From AP-15 sp963703665 (GTDB taxonomy: Bacteria; Pseudomonadota; Alphaproteobacteria; ATCC43930; CGMCC-115725), in assembly GCA_963703665.1 (NCBI GenBank), contig CAVPFB010000003.1, positions 620,001-684,000 on the forward strand: 64,000 nucleotides of DNA, in the 5' to 3' direction. How positions within the stretch are numbered: position 1 is the stretch's first letter; each line of letters opens with the position of its first letter. Positions 24,135-33,656 of this stretch are shown here, one piece after another. The notes beneath the pieces are model-generated. The model was given only the letters and a program-made list of their open reading frames with translations, ran no database searches and was not told the DNA's origin. Made by a program: the position numbers and the translations under genes.

Positions 24135-25349
24135 ATGAGCGAACTGCAGCGGTTTCTCGACGAGGCGCGTGGGTTGTTGCCGGCCGCCGTCACATTGCGC
24201 CGGCGAATTCACGCGCATCCCGAGCTGGGGCTCGACCTGCCGCTGACCACCGAGGCGGTGGTCGAGGGTCTGCGCGGCCTCGAGGTCGATATCGCCCGCG
24301 GGAAGTCGACCTCGGGTCTCATCGTCTCGTTGCGCGGCGCCAGGCCCGGCCGCACCATCCTGTTACGCGGCGACATGGACGCGCTGCCGATGCCGGAAGA
24401 GACCGGGCTCGACTATGCGAGCGAAATTCCCGGCCGCATGCATGCCTGCGGGCACGATGCGCACACGGCGATGCTGGTGCAGGCGGCGCACCTGCTGCAT
24501 CGGCATCGCGACGAGCTCGCCGGCACCGTCAAGTTCATGTTCCAGCCCGGCGAGGAGGGGTACGCCGGAGCCCGGCTGATGATCGAGGACGGGCTGATCG
24601 ACGCCGATCCCAAGCCCGACGGCGCCTTCGCATTGCACATCGGACCCCACATCAAGGCCGGCGCGATCCTCGGCAAGCCAGGCCCGATGCTGGCCTCGGC
24701 CGATACCTGGACGATCACCGTCAGGGGACGCGGCGGTCACGCTTCGATGCCGCACCACGCCGTCGACCCGATCCCGGTCGCGTTCGAGATCGGGCTGGCA
24801 CTGCACGCGATGATCAGCCGCCGGATCGACGTCTTCGATCCGGTGGTGCTGACCTGCGCCAAGATCACCGCCGGCACCACCAGCAATGTGATCCCCGAAA
24901 TGGTCGAGATGGTCGGGACCCTGCGCGCGACCTCCGAGACCGCTCGGGAACAGGCGCAGGAGGGGATCAGGCGGATTGCCTCGAACATCGCCGCGGCGCA
25001 TCTGTGCCGGGCCGACATCACGATCCGCCGCGGCTATCCGGTCACGGTCAACGACGACGGCTTTGTCGAGTTTGCGCGGGGGGTGGCGACCGACCTCGTC
25101 GGCGCCGACAACTATATCGACCCGCCGGCGCCGATCATGGGAGCGGAAGACTTCTCCTATGTATTGCAGCGGATTCCCGGCTGCATGATGTTTCTCGGCG
25201 TGATGCCGGAGGGGCGCGATCCGAACGAGCCCGTCGCCCCCTGCCACTCCAACCGCATGATCCTGAACGAGCCCAGCATGGCCGTCGGCATCGCCATGCA
25301 CGCCGCGATCGCCCACCGCTTCCTGGCGCAGGGAGCGGCCGGCCAATAG
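24135..25349 (+). CDS. M20 family amidohydrolase (hippurate/IAA-amino acid hydrolase type)
   Basis: 404 residues from the ATG at 24135; AAGGAG at 24121-24126 is 8 nt upstream, which rules out the overlapping GTG. M20D motifs: RRRIHAHPELGLD, GDMDALPMPEE, MHACGHDAHTAML (Cys and His metal ligands), PGEEGYAGARLMIEDGL (Glu pair), LHIGPHIKAG, the lid-domain GRGGHASMPH, and PIMGAEDFSYVL. These di-metal enzymes cleave N-acyl amino acids. It is probably cotranscribed with the MetE-like gene. Confidence 0.92.
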   Translation: MSELQRFLDEARGLLPAAVTLRRRIHAHPELGLDLPLTTEAVVEGLRGLEVDIARGKSTSGLIVSLRGARPGRTILLRGDMDALPMPEETGLDYASEIPGRMHACGHDAHTAMLVQAAHLLHRHRDELAGTVKFMFQPGEEGYAGARLMIEDGLIDADPKPDGAFALHIGPHIKAGAILGKPGPMLASADTWTITVRGRGGHASMPHHAVDPIPVAFEIGLALHAMISRRIDVFDPVVLTCAKITAGTTSNVIPEMVEMVGTLRATSETAREQAQEGIRRIASNIAAAHLCRADITIRRGYPVTVNDDGFVEFARGVATDLVGADNYIDPPAPIMGAEDFSYVLQRIPGCMMFLGVMPEGRDPNEPVAPCHSNRMILNEPSMAVGIAMHAAIAHRFLAQGAAGQ

Positions 25350-25592
25350 CATTGGTCCTGCTCTATATTCCGCTGGCCGAGGCCAGGGCCGGGCAATGGG
25401 GCGGGGGTGCGACAAGGCCGCCATCCCCGCGCGTCGCCCTCAGCAAGGATCGCGAGCCGCCGGGAATGCAGGTCGCCGCGGGCCAGCTTGAACGACCGTA
25501 CCCCGAAATCTTATGCGGTTGCGGTCGCCGGTGGCGCGCCGGAGAGGTGACCTCCCGGAGCGCCCCAAGGGCGCCCCCGGCTCATGGTCGAC

Positions 25593-25961
25593 TCAGTAGG
25601 TGGAGATCTCGATCGAGTTCTGGTCCGGGTCGTCGATGTAGACCGATTGGATCGTGCCGATCGCGCCGGCGCGGGGGCCCTGCATCCGGACCGGCACGCC
25701 GCAATCTTCGAGATGGGCCATGACTTCGCCCATCGGCGCCTCGGTGATGAAGCAGATATGCGCCGGCAGCCGCTTTTCGCCGCTCATCGCCATGGCGCCA
25801 CCGGCGGCGTCGAGATGGATCTTCTGCTGGCCGAAATGCAGTGCGGCGCGGCCTTCGCCGACATGCTCCGCCGCCATGCCGAGCACCCGCCGGTAGAATT
25901 CCAGGCTGCGGTCGATATCGGCGACGGTCAGGTTCAGATGGTCTATGCGCTCGATCTTCAT
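25593..25961 (-). CDS. VOC family protein, glyoxalase-like
   Basis: 122 residues from the ATG at 25959-25961 (MKIERIDHLNLTVADIDRSL). It has the two-module VOC fold with His8 (IDHLNLTV), LPAHICFITEAP, and a C-terminal DDPDQNSIEIST with the metal-binding Glu. Similar small VOC proteins include metallothiol transferases and lactoylglutathione-lyase-like enzymes of unknown substrate. It stands alone; the 243-nt gap downstream, before the M20 gene end, has no coding signal. Confidence 0.85.
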   Translation of the reverse strand: MKIERIDHLNLTVADIDRSLEFYRRVLGMAAEHVGEGRAALHFGQQKIHLDAAGGAMAMSGEKRLPAHICFITEAPMGEVMAHLEDCGVPVRMQGPRAGAIGTIQSVYIDDPDQNSIEISTY

Positions 25962-26182
25962 GGGCCAGCCTCGTCGGTTTGCAGAGGTGCCGCAGCTTGC
26001 CACGGCACGCCGCGCCGGGCCAGCCCAACGGCATCCATATAGCCTGTCTGTCTGATGCAGCAACGTGGCGGCCGGGCGGAGCGAGGTTTTCCTCAATGGG
26101 GTGAAGACCCCGCTCCAGATCCGGCCGACCACGATCGCCGGACGGCGCGACCCTCGCGAGGTCGCGTCGACCGCGCCGCCGA

Positions 26183-26812
26183 TTACCGTATCGGCGAGAA
26201 GGTCGCCGGGATCAGCAGCTTGTTCTGCTGCCGAACCGGGCGTACCCCTGCCTGCGGCGGCCATGCACCGCCGGGCCGCCGGGATTCCTCGCGCACGCGG
26301 GCGCGCTCGTTGAGGTCCTTGTAGACCCAGACATGGACGAATTTGTTGAGCCCGCCGAGCTCGCTGGTCCAGCAGGCCGCCAAGGGCGAGAACCGCTCGC
26401 GCGCCTCGATCGCCTTGCCCCACGCCTCCAGCACCTTCGGAATGTCGCCCGGCGCGTAGGTGTAGGTGCGCATCTCGTAGACGTTCCCGGTGCCGTAATC
26501 GCGGCTGCCGAGCGCGCGCATAAACGGCGCCGGGTTCATGATCTCGGCTTCCTGGGCCACGATCAGGTCCTGGCCGCCGGGCATCGCGTTGCGCGCGGCA
26601 TCCTGCGCCATCGCCGAGCGGATCCTCGTGCGGTGCTGCAGATCGTCATAGGGGTAGACGTGGACGACCTGGTTGAGCGGACCAAACTCGGTGTGCCAGA
26701 AGGCCCCCAATTTCGAATGCTTCTCGCGCAGCGGCAGCCGCTTCTGATAGCGCTCCTCGAATTCGGCCACGGTGCCGGGGCGCAGGGTATAGGTGCGGAC
26801 TTCATAGATCAT
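26183..26812 (-). CDS. NIPSNAP family protein
   Basis: 209 residues with two ferredoxin-like repeats. The first opens MIYEVRTYTLRPGTVAEFEE, the second VYEMRTYTYAPGDIPKVLEA, each with a W/H pair (GAFWHTEFGPLNQVVHVYPY and LNKFVHVWVYKDLNERARVR). This doubled NIPSNAP arrangement is common in proteobacteria beside catabolic genes. Biochemical role unknown. It starts at the ATG at 26810-26812. Confidence 0.9.
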   Translation of the reverse strand: MIYEVRTYTLRPGTVAEFEERYQKRLPLREKHSKLGAFWHTEFGPLNQVVHVYPYDDLQHRTRIRSAMAQDAARNAMPGGQDLIVAQEAEIMNPAPFMRALGSRDYGTGNVYEMRTYTYAPGDIPKVLEAWGKAIEARERFSPLAACWTSELGGLNKFVHVWVYKDLNERARVREESRRPGGAWPPQAGVRPVRQQNKLLIPATFSPIR

Positions 26813-26959
26813 CGGCGCGTCCTCCAACGGGCAGGGGTCGGCGAGGCGACATGCCAGCCAACCGACAGCGCATACCGACTATACCACCGGGCTGGCTTTG
26901 CCCGCCACGACAACGAGGCTGATCGGTCCCGGCGGTGCGAAATTGTCGCCGAGCCGCCG

Positions 26960-27105
26960 GCCGGGCCACCGGCATCGGGCCACTGGCATCGCATGATCAA
27001 GTGGTCGACGCCGAGAGGATCTCGGCAGCGCGTGATCTTCTCCTTGGCCGACACTCTGTCGCCGACGATGACGACGCCACGGATCGCCTCGCTCCTGTGC
27101 AGGTC
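26960..27105 (-). pseudogene. Remnant of a luciferase-like flavin monooxygenase C-terminus
   Basis: On the minus strand, AIRGVVIVGDRVSAKEKITR continues CRDPLGVDHLIMRCQWP. This matches the VGxP-x2-aekI-x-r-x5-LGvdhli-R-qWPG pattern near the end of LLM-class enzymes. The rest of the gene is absent: the kup stop codon abuts one side and the sequence degenerates on the other. Confidence 0.4.
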
Positions 27106-27111
27106 GCGCGG

Positions 27112-28991
27112 TCAGAGCTCGACCTGGCCGCCCAGCTCGACGATCCGGTTGATCGGAATCCGGAAGAATTCGGTCGCATCGAGGGCCACATTCGACAACA
27201 CGATGAACAGCTTGGTGAACGGCAGCCGCATGCCGGACGGGCGCTTGGCGACGATCTTTTCGCGCCCGACGAAGAACGAGGTCTCCATCAGGTTGAAGCG
27301 AAACCCGCCGACCCGGCACAGCGCCAGCGCGCGCGGGATGTCGGGCTCTTCGAGAAAACCGTAACGGATCGCGACGGTGTGGAAATTCTGCCCGAGATGG
27401 TCGATCTGCAGCCGTTCGGCTTCGGGCAGGCGGGGCACGTCCTCGGTGCGCACCGTCATCAAGACGTTGCGCTCGTGCAGGATCTTGTTGTGCTTCATGT
27501 TGTGCAGCAGGGCCGCGGGCACGTTCTCGACCCGTGCCGTCATGTAGATCGCGGTGCCGGGGACGCGCGCCGGCCGGTCGGGCTTCAGCGAGTCGAGCAG
27601 GGTCGCCAGCGGCAAGGCGCCGCTCGCCCGCTGCGTCGCGATGCGTCGCCGGCCCCACAGCCAGGCCATCATCACCGTATAGATCGACACGGCGATGGCG
27701 AGCGGAAACCAGCCGCCATCGATGATCTTCAACAGATTGGCGCCGAAGAAGAACAGGTCGACGATCAGAAACACCGCGAACATCGGGATCAGCCGCCACA
27801 GCCGCCAACCCGCACCCCAGCGCAGATAGATGAAGGCGAGGACGGTGGTGACCGTCATCGTCCCGGTGACGGCGATGCCGTAGGCGCCGCCGAGCGCGTC
27901 GGACGAGCGGAAGCCGAGCACGGTCGCCACCACCGCCACCAACAGGATGCCGTTGATTGCCGGGACATAGACCTGGCCGATCTCCTGCTCGGAGGTGTGC
28001 CGCACCTGCATGCGCGGCAGATAGCCGAGCTGCACCGCCTGGCGGGCGATCGAGAAGGCACCCGAGATGACCGCCTGCGAGGCGATGACCGTGGCGCTCG
28101 AAGCGAGCACCACCAGCGGGTAGACCGCCCAACCCCCGCCAGATGATAAAACGGGTTCTCGATCGCGCCGGGGTGGCCGAGCAGCAGCGCCCCCTGGCCG
28201 AAATAGTTCAGCAGCAGCGCCGGAAAGACGAAGCGCAGCCAAGCCCGCCGGATCGGCCCGCGCCCAAAATGCCCCATATCGGCATAGAGCGCCTCGGCCC
28301 CGGTCACCGCCAGCACCACCGAGCCGAGCAGCACGAACCCCTGCCACGGATCGGCCAGGAACAGGTCGATCGCATAACGCGGGTCGACGGCCAGCAGGAT
28401 CGAGGGGCGCCGCGCGATCTCGAACCCGCCGAGGACGCCGATCACCGAAAACCACAGGATCATGACCGGGCCGAAATAACCGCCGACCATCGCGGTCCCG
28501 CGGCGCTGAACCATGAACAGAATGATCAGCAGCAGCAGGGTCAACGGCACCACATAGGGCTCGAGCTCGGGGGTCGCGACCTTCAGCCCCTCGACCGCGC
28601 TCAGCACCGAAATCGACGGGGTGATCACCCCGTCGCCGTAAAACAGCGCGGCGCCGAACAGCCCGGCCCACAGAATCCAGCGGCTGGGCCGCCTCGAGAT
28701 CGAGCGCAGCGCCAGCACCATCAGCGCGAGAATGCCGCCCTCGCCGCGGTTGTCCGCGCGCATCAGGACGAGGACGTATTTGATGGTGACGACGAGCATC
28801 AGCGCCCAGGCGATCAGCGACAGCACGCCAAAGACGCGCAGCTCGCTGACCGCCGCATTGGCGAAACATTGCTTGACGGTGTAGAGCGGCGAGGTGCCGA
28901 TGTCGCCGTAGACGATGCCGAGCGCCGCGACACCCAGGCTCTGGCCGAGCTTGGTGTGTGTCTCCGAATGTGCGACCGCGGTATCGGGCAT
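27112..28991 (-). pseudogene. kup: Kup family potassium transporter, frameshifted
   Basis: From the ATG at 28989-28991 (MPDTAVAHSETHTKLGQSLG) the first 286 residues show the Kup start: GIVYGDIGTSPLYT, RADNRGEGGILALMVLA, ALFYGDGVITPSISVLSAVE, then several membrane helices up to GAIENPFYHLA. There the frame breaks at a five-C run (28133-28137 on the plus strand; one base appears missing). The rest is in the neighbouring frame: WAVYPLVVLASSATVIASQA, TSEQEIGQVYVPAING, and the long cytoplasmic tail ending GGQVEL. The joined protein would be about 625 residues. A homopolymer indel is an obvious candidate for assembly error. Confidence 0.85.
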
Positions 28992-29207
28992 CTGTGCGCT
29001 CGGTCCGTATGCCACGCCAACGCTGATTTCGGGGAGCCGGCCCAAACCATCAGGCAGCGCAACCGCGCCGGCTCGGCGCTACCCGAGGTGACCGCGCCGA
29101 GACAGGACCATCAGGGCGCGGGTTATAGGCCGAAGTTTCGCTCGGACGCCAGCAAATCCACAGCGTCGGGCGAATCCGATCGAATTCCGGCCCGATTCGT
29201 GGCTGGC

Positions 29208-29669
29208 TCAGCGCTGATAGGTGCCGGTCAACGTGGTCTGCTGGATGACGTAAGGCTGCGCCGCCCGCAGCACATCCGAGGCGGTCGCCGACGGCTGCAG
29301 ATCGAGGCTCGGCCGGCTGATCGCGAGCAGGCGGAAGCGATAATGGTGCGCCGCTCCCGGCGGCGGACAGGGGCCGGCATAGCCGACCCGGCCGAAATCG
29401 TTGCGGCTCTGGCGAAAGCCGGCGACCGGTCGGTTCGGCGCATAGCCGGCGGCGAGCCCGCGCGCGCCGGCCGAAATATCGAAGGCGCCCCAGTGACGGA
29501 AGGTGCCCGACGGCGCATCCGGGTCCTCGATGACGAGGACGAGGCTCTCGGCCGCAGCCGGCACGCCGGACCAGGTCAGGGGCGGCGAAATATCGGCGCC
29601 GCTGCAGGTGTATTGCGACGGAATGGCACCGCCCGGCGGAAACGCCGGGCTCGCCAGCATCAGAGGCAT
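29208..29669 (-). CDS. YbhB/YbcL family (PEBP, Raf-kinase-inhibitor-like) protein
   Basis: 153 residues from the ATG at 29667-29669. PEBP motifs: GGAIPSQYTCSGADISPPLTW, VLVIEDPDAPSGTFRHWGAFDI (the D-P-D-A-P and H-W ligand pocket) and VGYAGPCPPPGAAHHYRFRL. Bacterial members bind small anions, with no proven pathway. It is divergent from the isonitrile-hydratase-like gene with only 82 nt between starts. An in-frame upstream extension exists but the PEBP fold begins here. Confidence 0.92.
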   Translation of the reverse strand: MPLMLASPAFPPGGAIPSQYTCSGADISPPLTWSGVPAAAESLVLVIEDPDAPSGTFRHWGAFDISAGARGLAAGYAPNRPVAGFRQSRNDFGRVGYAGPCPPPGAAHHYRFRLLAISRPSLDLQPSATASDVLRAAQPYVIQQTTLTGTYQR

Positions 29670-29751
29670 CGCCGTCTCCCCGTTGCCCGAGCCGGACTCT
29701 AGCGATAAAGAGACAGCGGCTCCAGCCGGACCGCCTTTGGGGAGAGCGACG

Positions 29752-30441
29752 ATGAGCGAACCGGGTTTCCGCAGCGGCATGCTGGTGTTTCCCAACCTGA
29801 CCCAGCTCGACCTGACCGGCCCTTACGAGGTGCTGGCCCGGCTGCCCGGCAGCGAGACCCTGCTGCTGTGGAAGAACTTGCAGCCGGTGCGCACCGAGCA
29901 TGGGCTGGCGATCCTGCCGATGGCAACGCTTGCCAAGTGTCCGCCGCTCGATCTGGTGCTGGTGCCCGGCGGCCCCGGCATCAACCCGCTGCTCGAAGAC
30001 GCGGAGGTGCTGGCGTTTGTGCGCCGCGCGGCGGCAGGGGCGCGCTATGTCGTCAGCATCTGCACCGGCTCCCTGGTGCTGGGCGCCGCCGGGCTGTTGC
30101 GCGGCCGACGCGCGGCGACCCACTGGATGTCGCGCGAGTTTCTGCCCGCGTTCGGCGCCGAGCCAGCGGACGAGCGCGTCGTCCACGACGGCATTTTCAT
30201 CACCGGCGGCGGCGTCACCGCCGGCATCGATGTGGCGCTGTCGGTCGCCGCCGAGATCGCCGGCCAGGCGGCGGCCGAGGCGATCCAACTGGCGATCGAA
30301 TACGATCCGGCGCCGCCCTTCGCGTCGGGCTCGCCCGAAACCGCCGACCCGGCGGTGCTCGCCGCGGTGCGCAGTCGCGCCGAGCCGCGCCAACGCGACC
30401 GGGCCGAGCGCGTCGCCCGCGCCGCTGCAGCGCTGGGCTGA
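29752..30441 (+). CDS. DJ-1/PfpI family protein, isonitrile hydratase-like
   Basis: 229 residues from the ATG at 29752. MLVFPNLTQLDLTGPYEVLA carries the Asp20 of the TQLD-x-x-GP motif known from isonitrile hydratase (InhA). LVLVPGGPG and the nucleophile elbow with Cys104 in SICTGSLVLGAAGLL follow, then RAATHW and ITGGGVTAGIDVAL. Both Asp and Cys needed for isocyanide hydration are present, so conversion of isocyanides to N-formamides is plausible. A formamidase lies about 2 kb downstream. AraC-type relatives would have a C-terminal HTH, which is absent. Confidence 0.85.
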   Translation: MSEPGFRSGMLVFPNLTQLDLTGPYEVLARLPGSETLLLWKNLQPVRTEHGLAILPMATLAKCPPLDLVLVPGGPGINPLLEDAEVLAFVRRAAAGARYVVSICTGSLVLGAAGLLRGRRAATHWMSREFLPAFGAEPADERVVHDGIFITGGGVTAGIDVALSVAAEIAGQAAAEAIQLAIEYDPAPPFASGSPETADPAVLAAVRSRAEPRQRDRAERVARAAAALG

Positions 30442-30656
30442 GGGGGCGGACCAGCGCGCTGTCACGACTTTCATCGACGAGCTCACCGGCTCGGGCTAGT
30501 CGATCGCCCCCCGGCGCGATTTCTGCACCCGGTCCGCCGCCGCCGGCTACCGCCCGCCGGTAGCTCGGCTGCCTCGCAACATCTGATGCTGATGACCGAC
30601 CGCCCGATCGTTCCTGGGCGTAGTGCCATTTGTGACGGCCGATAAATCAACCTGTG

Positions 30657-30685
30657 TGTTGACATTCAACATTTCGGATGATAAT
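30657..30685 (+). promoter_or_regulatory. ArsR promoter with overlapping palindromic operator
   Basis: TGTTGA-CAT-TCAACA (30657-30671) is a perfect 6-bp inverted repeat overlapping a -35 TTGACA (30659-30664), with a -10-like GATAAT at 30680-30685 (15-nt spacer). The predicted start lies only a few bases before the ArsR ATG at 30695, so the transcript would be nearly leaderless. The layout suits autorepression. Confidence 0.55.
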
Positions 30686-30694
30686 CGTTCCCGC

Positions 30695-31114
30695 ATGGCG
30701 AAAACCGGACAGGTCGTCGCGCTGAGCGGCGCGGCCGAGGCTCCCGAGGCGGCCTCGCTCGACCGGGTCTTCTTCGCGCTGTCGGACCCGGTACGGCGGA
30801 CGATCCTGAGCCGGCTCGGCGAGCAAGCCCTGCTCGTCTCCGAGCTGGCGGCGCCCTTCGACATATCATTGCAGGCGGTGTCCCGGCACATCCAGGTGCT
30901 GGTGCGGGCCGGGCTCGTGCGCCAGGAGCGGACCGGCCGGATCAGCCGGTGCAGCCTCGTCGCCGGGCCGATCTTTGACGCTGCGGTTTGGCTAAACCGT
31001 TACAGCAAGTACTGGCAGGAGCAGTTCGAGGTTCTGGCCGCAGCGTTGTCCGAGATCGCGCCGGAGCCCTCGTCGGGCTCTCGCCGCCGACGGCCATCCC
31101 GAACTTCTGTGTGA
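30695..31114 (+). CDS. ArsR family transcriptional regulator
   Basis: 139 residues from the ATG at 30695. The winged HTH is at about residues 22-95: DRVFFALSDPVRRTILSRLG, SELAAPFDISLQAVSRHIQV, LVRAGLVRQERTGRISRCSL. The C-terminal helix with W-L-N-R-Y-x-K-Y-W-Q-E-Q-F-E is the form that accompanies SRPBCC or DUF899 partner genes. No metal-binding ELCV-type Cys motif is present, so this is the non-metal (SdpR-like) subtype. It is followed by two DUF899 genes; the operator at 30657 suggests autoregulation. An upstream in-frame start would overlap the promoter. Confidence 0.9.
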   Translation: MAKTGQVVALSGAAEAPEAASLDRVFFALSDPVRRTILSRLGEQALLVSELAAPFDISLQAVSRHIQVLVRAGLVRQERTGRISRCSLVAGPIFDAAVWLNRYSKYWQEQFEVLAAALSEIAPEPSSGSRRRRPSRTSV

Positions 31115-31140
31115 CGTGATCAGCGAAAGGAGGATTGACC

Positions 31141-31845
31141 ATGGATAACCACCGGGTGGTCACAAAAGATCAGTGGATCGAGGCGCGCCAACGGCTGCTT
31201 ACCAAGGAAAAAGAATTTACGCGACTGCGCGATCAACTGAGCCGCGAGCGGCGCGAACTGCCCTGGGTGCTCGTCGACAAGGAATACATCTTCGAAGGTG
31301 CGAACGGCGAAGAAACCTTCGCGCAGCTGTTCGCCGGCAGACATCAGCTGATCATCTACCACTTCATGCTCGATCCCGATTGGGACGCCGGATGCAAAAG
31401 CTGCTCGTTCTGGGCGGACAATTTCAACGGGATCGACAGCCACCTGCGACAGCGCGACGTCAGCTTTTTAGCGGTCTCGCGCGCGCCGTGGCCAACGATC
31501 GAGGCCTTCAGGAGACGCATGGGCTGGAGCTTCAACTGGGTATCCTCGTTCGGCAGCGACTTCAACTATGATTTCTCCGTCTCGTTCACCCCGGAACAAC
31601 TGACGACGGGCGAAGTCTATTATAATTATAGGAAACAAAAATTGTCGATGTCGGAGCAGCCTGGCGTCAGCGTGTTTTACAGAGATCAAGACGGCAAAAT
31701 CTTTCACACCTACTCTTGCTACAGCCGCGGCATCGACATGCTGAACGGTGCCTACCATTACCTCGACCTCGCTCCCAAGGGACGCGACGAGTTGGGTCCC
31801 CATGCGATGTCATGGGTACGGCTGCACGACGAATACGTCCCTTGA
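31141..31845 (+). CDS. DUF899 family thioredoxin-like protein (1)
   Basis: 234 residues from the ATG at 31141, with AAAGGAGG 7 nt upstream, the best RBS in this cluster. DUF899 features: helical start with KEFTRLRDQLSRERRELPWV, YHFMLDPDWDAGCKSCSFWA with a C-x-x-C-like pair, then GWSFNWVSSFGSDFNYDFSV and a long insert, ending YHYLDLAPKGRDE. The fold is thioredoxin-like and the function unproven. It sits between ArsR and a second, shorter DUF899 gene in one operon. Confidence 0.9.
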   Translation: MDNHRVVTKDQWIEARQRLLTKEKEFTRLRDQLSRERRELPWVLVDKEYIFEGANGEETFAQLFAGRHQLIIYHFMLDPDWDAGCKSCSFWADNFNGIDSHLRQRDVSFLAVSRAPWPTIEAFRRRMGWSFNWVSSFGSDFNYDFSVSFTPEQLTTGEVYYNYRKQKLSMSEQPGVSVFYRDQDGKIFHTYSCYSRGIDMLNGAYHYLDLAPKGRDELGPHAMSWVRLHDEYVP

Positions 31846-31871
31846 GCGCCCGCCTGCCGAGGATCCGAGCG

Positions 31872-32444
31872 ATGAACTACAAGGAAACGTCCGCACGCCT
31901 GGCCGAATACCGCCGCCAGATCGCCGATCTGCGCGACAAGATGCGTCAGGCTCGGAGGACGGGCGCACCCGAGGAAGTGTCCGACTATGTCTTCGCCACG
32001 TCCGGCGGCAGCGTGCGCCTCCGCGAACTCTTCCGCGGCAAGGACGACCTGATCGTGATCCACAACATGGGCGCGTCCTGTCCGTCGTGCACGTTATGGG
32101 CCGACGGCTTCAACGGCGTTTACGATCATCTTGCGAGCCGGGCGGCCTTTGTCGTTTCGAGCCCCGACGTGCCCGCCACTCAGAAGAGCTTTGCCGCCGG
32201 CCGCGGCTGGCGGTTTCCGATGGTGAGCCACGCCGGCACGAATTTCGCCGCCGACATGGGCTACCGCTCCGAAGAGGGCGGCTGGCTGCCGGGCGTCTCG
32301 GTCTTTCGCCGCGAGCCCGACCGGATCGTGCGGGTGTCCGATGTCGGTTTCTCGCCCGGCGACGATTTCTGCACGCTTTGGCACATTTTCGATCTTCTGC
32401 CCGGCGGCCCCGGCGATTGGGCGCCTGGGTACCGCTACATCTGA
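31872..32444 (+). CDS. DUF899 family thioredoxin-like protein (2)
   Basis: 190 residues from the ATG at 31872, 26 nt after the previous gene. It has the same order as its neighbour: YRRQIADLRDKMRQARR, VIHNMGASCPSCTLWADGFN with the C-P-S-C pair, GRGWRFPMVSHAGTNFAADM, DDFCTLWHIFDLLPGG. It is divergent in sequence from gene (1) and shorter, so the pair is probably an old duplication or two subfamilies acting together. C-P-S-C suggests a redox role, which is inference. Confidence 0.9.
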   Translation: MNYKETSARLAEYRRQIADLRDKMRQARRTGAPEEVSDYVFATSGGSVRLRELFRGKDDLIVIHNMGASCPSCTLWADGFNGVYDHLASRAAFVVSSPDVPATQKSFAAGRGWRFPMVSHAGTNFAADMGYRSEEGGWLPGVSVFRREPDRIVRVSDVGFSPGDDFCTLWHIFDLLPGGPGDWAPGYRYI

Positions 32445-32522
32445 GGCGCCCCCGTATGGCCGCGGGCTTGCGATGAAAGGCTCTTCTGCATAGCCTTGCG
32501 CGCATATGGACACGGGGGCGGC

Positions 32523-33632
32523 ATGAAGAGCATCACGGTCGATTACCGAAAGCGCCTCGCCGAGGAGCCCGAGAAGGGCCACAACCGCTGGCACGAGGCG
32601 ATCGCCCCGGTGGTCGAAGCCGCACTCGGCGAAGAGGTCGAGATCGAGACCCGCGACGCTTTCGACGGCCAGATCACCGCGGCGACCACGGCCGGGGATC
32701 TGCGGCAATGCGACCTCAATCTGGTCCACCCGCTGACCGGCCCGGTCTTTGTCGCCGGCGCGGCGCCGGGCGATCTGCTCGAAGTCGAGATCCGCGACAT
32801 GAAGCCGGCGTCCTTTGCCTACACCGTCCAGGTGCCGGGGTTCGGCTTTTTGCGCGACGCCTTTCCCGAGCCCTACATCGCCAAATGGACGATCGAGAAC
32901 GGCTTTGCCGAATCCGCCGACCTGCCCGGCGTGCGCATCCCCGACGGCTCGTTCGTCGGCGTGATCGGCGTCGCCCCCTCGAAGCAACTGCGCGAGACCA
33001 TGCAGCGCCGCGAAGCCGCTCTCGCGGCCCGCGGCGGGGTGGCGTTGCCGCCGGAGGCGCAGGGCGCGGTTCCGGCCGGTGGGGCGATCGCGTCCGAAGC
33101 GTTGCGCACGATCCCGCCGCGCGAAAACGGCGGCAACCTCGACATCAAGCAATTGAGCAAGGGCGCGCGCCTGATGCTGCCGGTGTTTGTCGATGGAGCG
33201 TTGTTCTCGGTCGGCGACGCGCATTTCGCGCAGGGCGACGGCGAGGCCTGCGGCACCGCGATCGAGATGTGCGGCTCGATCCTGGTGCGCTTTTCATTGT
33301 TGAAGGGCGAGGCCCAGCGGCGGGGCATCCGTTTCCCGCGCTTTGCCCGCGACGATTATTACTTCCCGCCCGAACTCGCCGCGCCCAAGCGATTTCTGGC
33401 GACGACCGGCATGTCGGTCCGCGACGACGGCGTCAACGAGAGCGAGGACGCGACCCTGAGCGCCAAGAACGCCCTCTTATCGATGATCGACCTCCTGGTC
33501 GAGCGCGGCTGGAGCCGGCAGCAGGCCTACGCGATCTGCTCGGTCGCGGTCGATCTCAAATTGAGCGAATTGGTCGACGTTCCGAACATCGTCGTCAGCG
33601 CCTTCCTGCCGCTCGACATCTTCGGCAAGTAG
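32523..33632 (+). CDS. Acetamidase/formamidase family protein
   Basis: 369 residues from the ATG at 32523. FmdA/AmdA family pattern: the segment CDLNLVHPLTGPVFVAGAAP and GDLLEVEIRDMKP, IPPRENGGNLDIKQLSKGA and LMLPVFVDGALFSVGDAHFA with the typical G-D-x-H, GDGEACGTAIEM, and a helical C-terminus (AYAICSVAVDLKLSELVDVP). These enzymes hydrolyse formamide or acetamide to ammonia plus the acid. With the isonitrile-hydratase-like gene upstream and urease at the far end of the window, nitrogen scavenging from small amides fits. It starts 24 nt upstream of the cobO start by its stop. Confidence 0.9.
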   Translation: MKSITVDYRKRLAEEPEKGHNRWHEAIAPVVEAALGEEVEIETRDAFDGQITAATTAGDLRQCDLNLVHPLTGPVFVAGAAPGDLLEVEIRDMKPASFAYTVQVPGFGFLRDAFPEPYIAKWTIENGFAESADLPGVRIPDGSFVGVIGVAPSKQLRETMQRREAALAARGGVALPPEAQGAVPAGGAIASEALRTIPPRENGGNLDIKQLSKGARLMLPVFVDGALFSVGDAHFAQGDGEACGTAIEMCGSILVRFSLLKGEAQRRGIRFPRFARDDYYFPPELAAPKRFLATTGMSVRDDGVNESEDATLSAKNALLSMIDLLVERGWSRQQAYAICSVAVDLKLSELVDVPNIVVSAFLPLDIFGK

Positions 33633-33656
33633 GCGCCCGGCCGCCGCCGCCACAAC

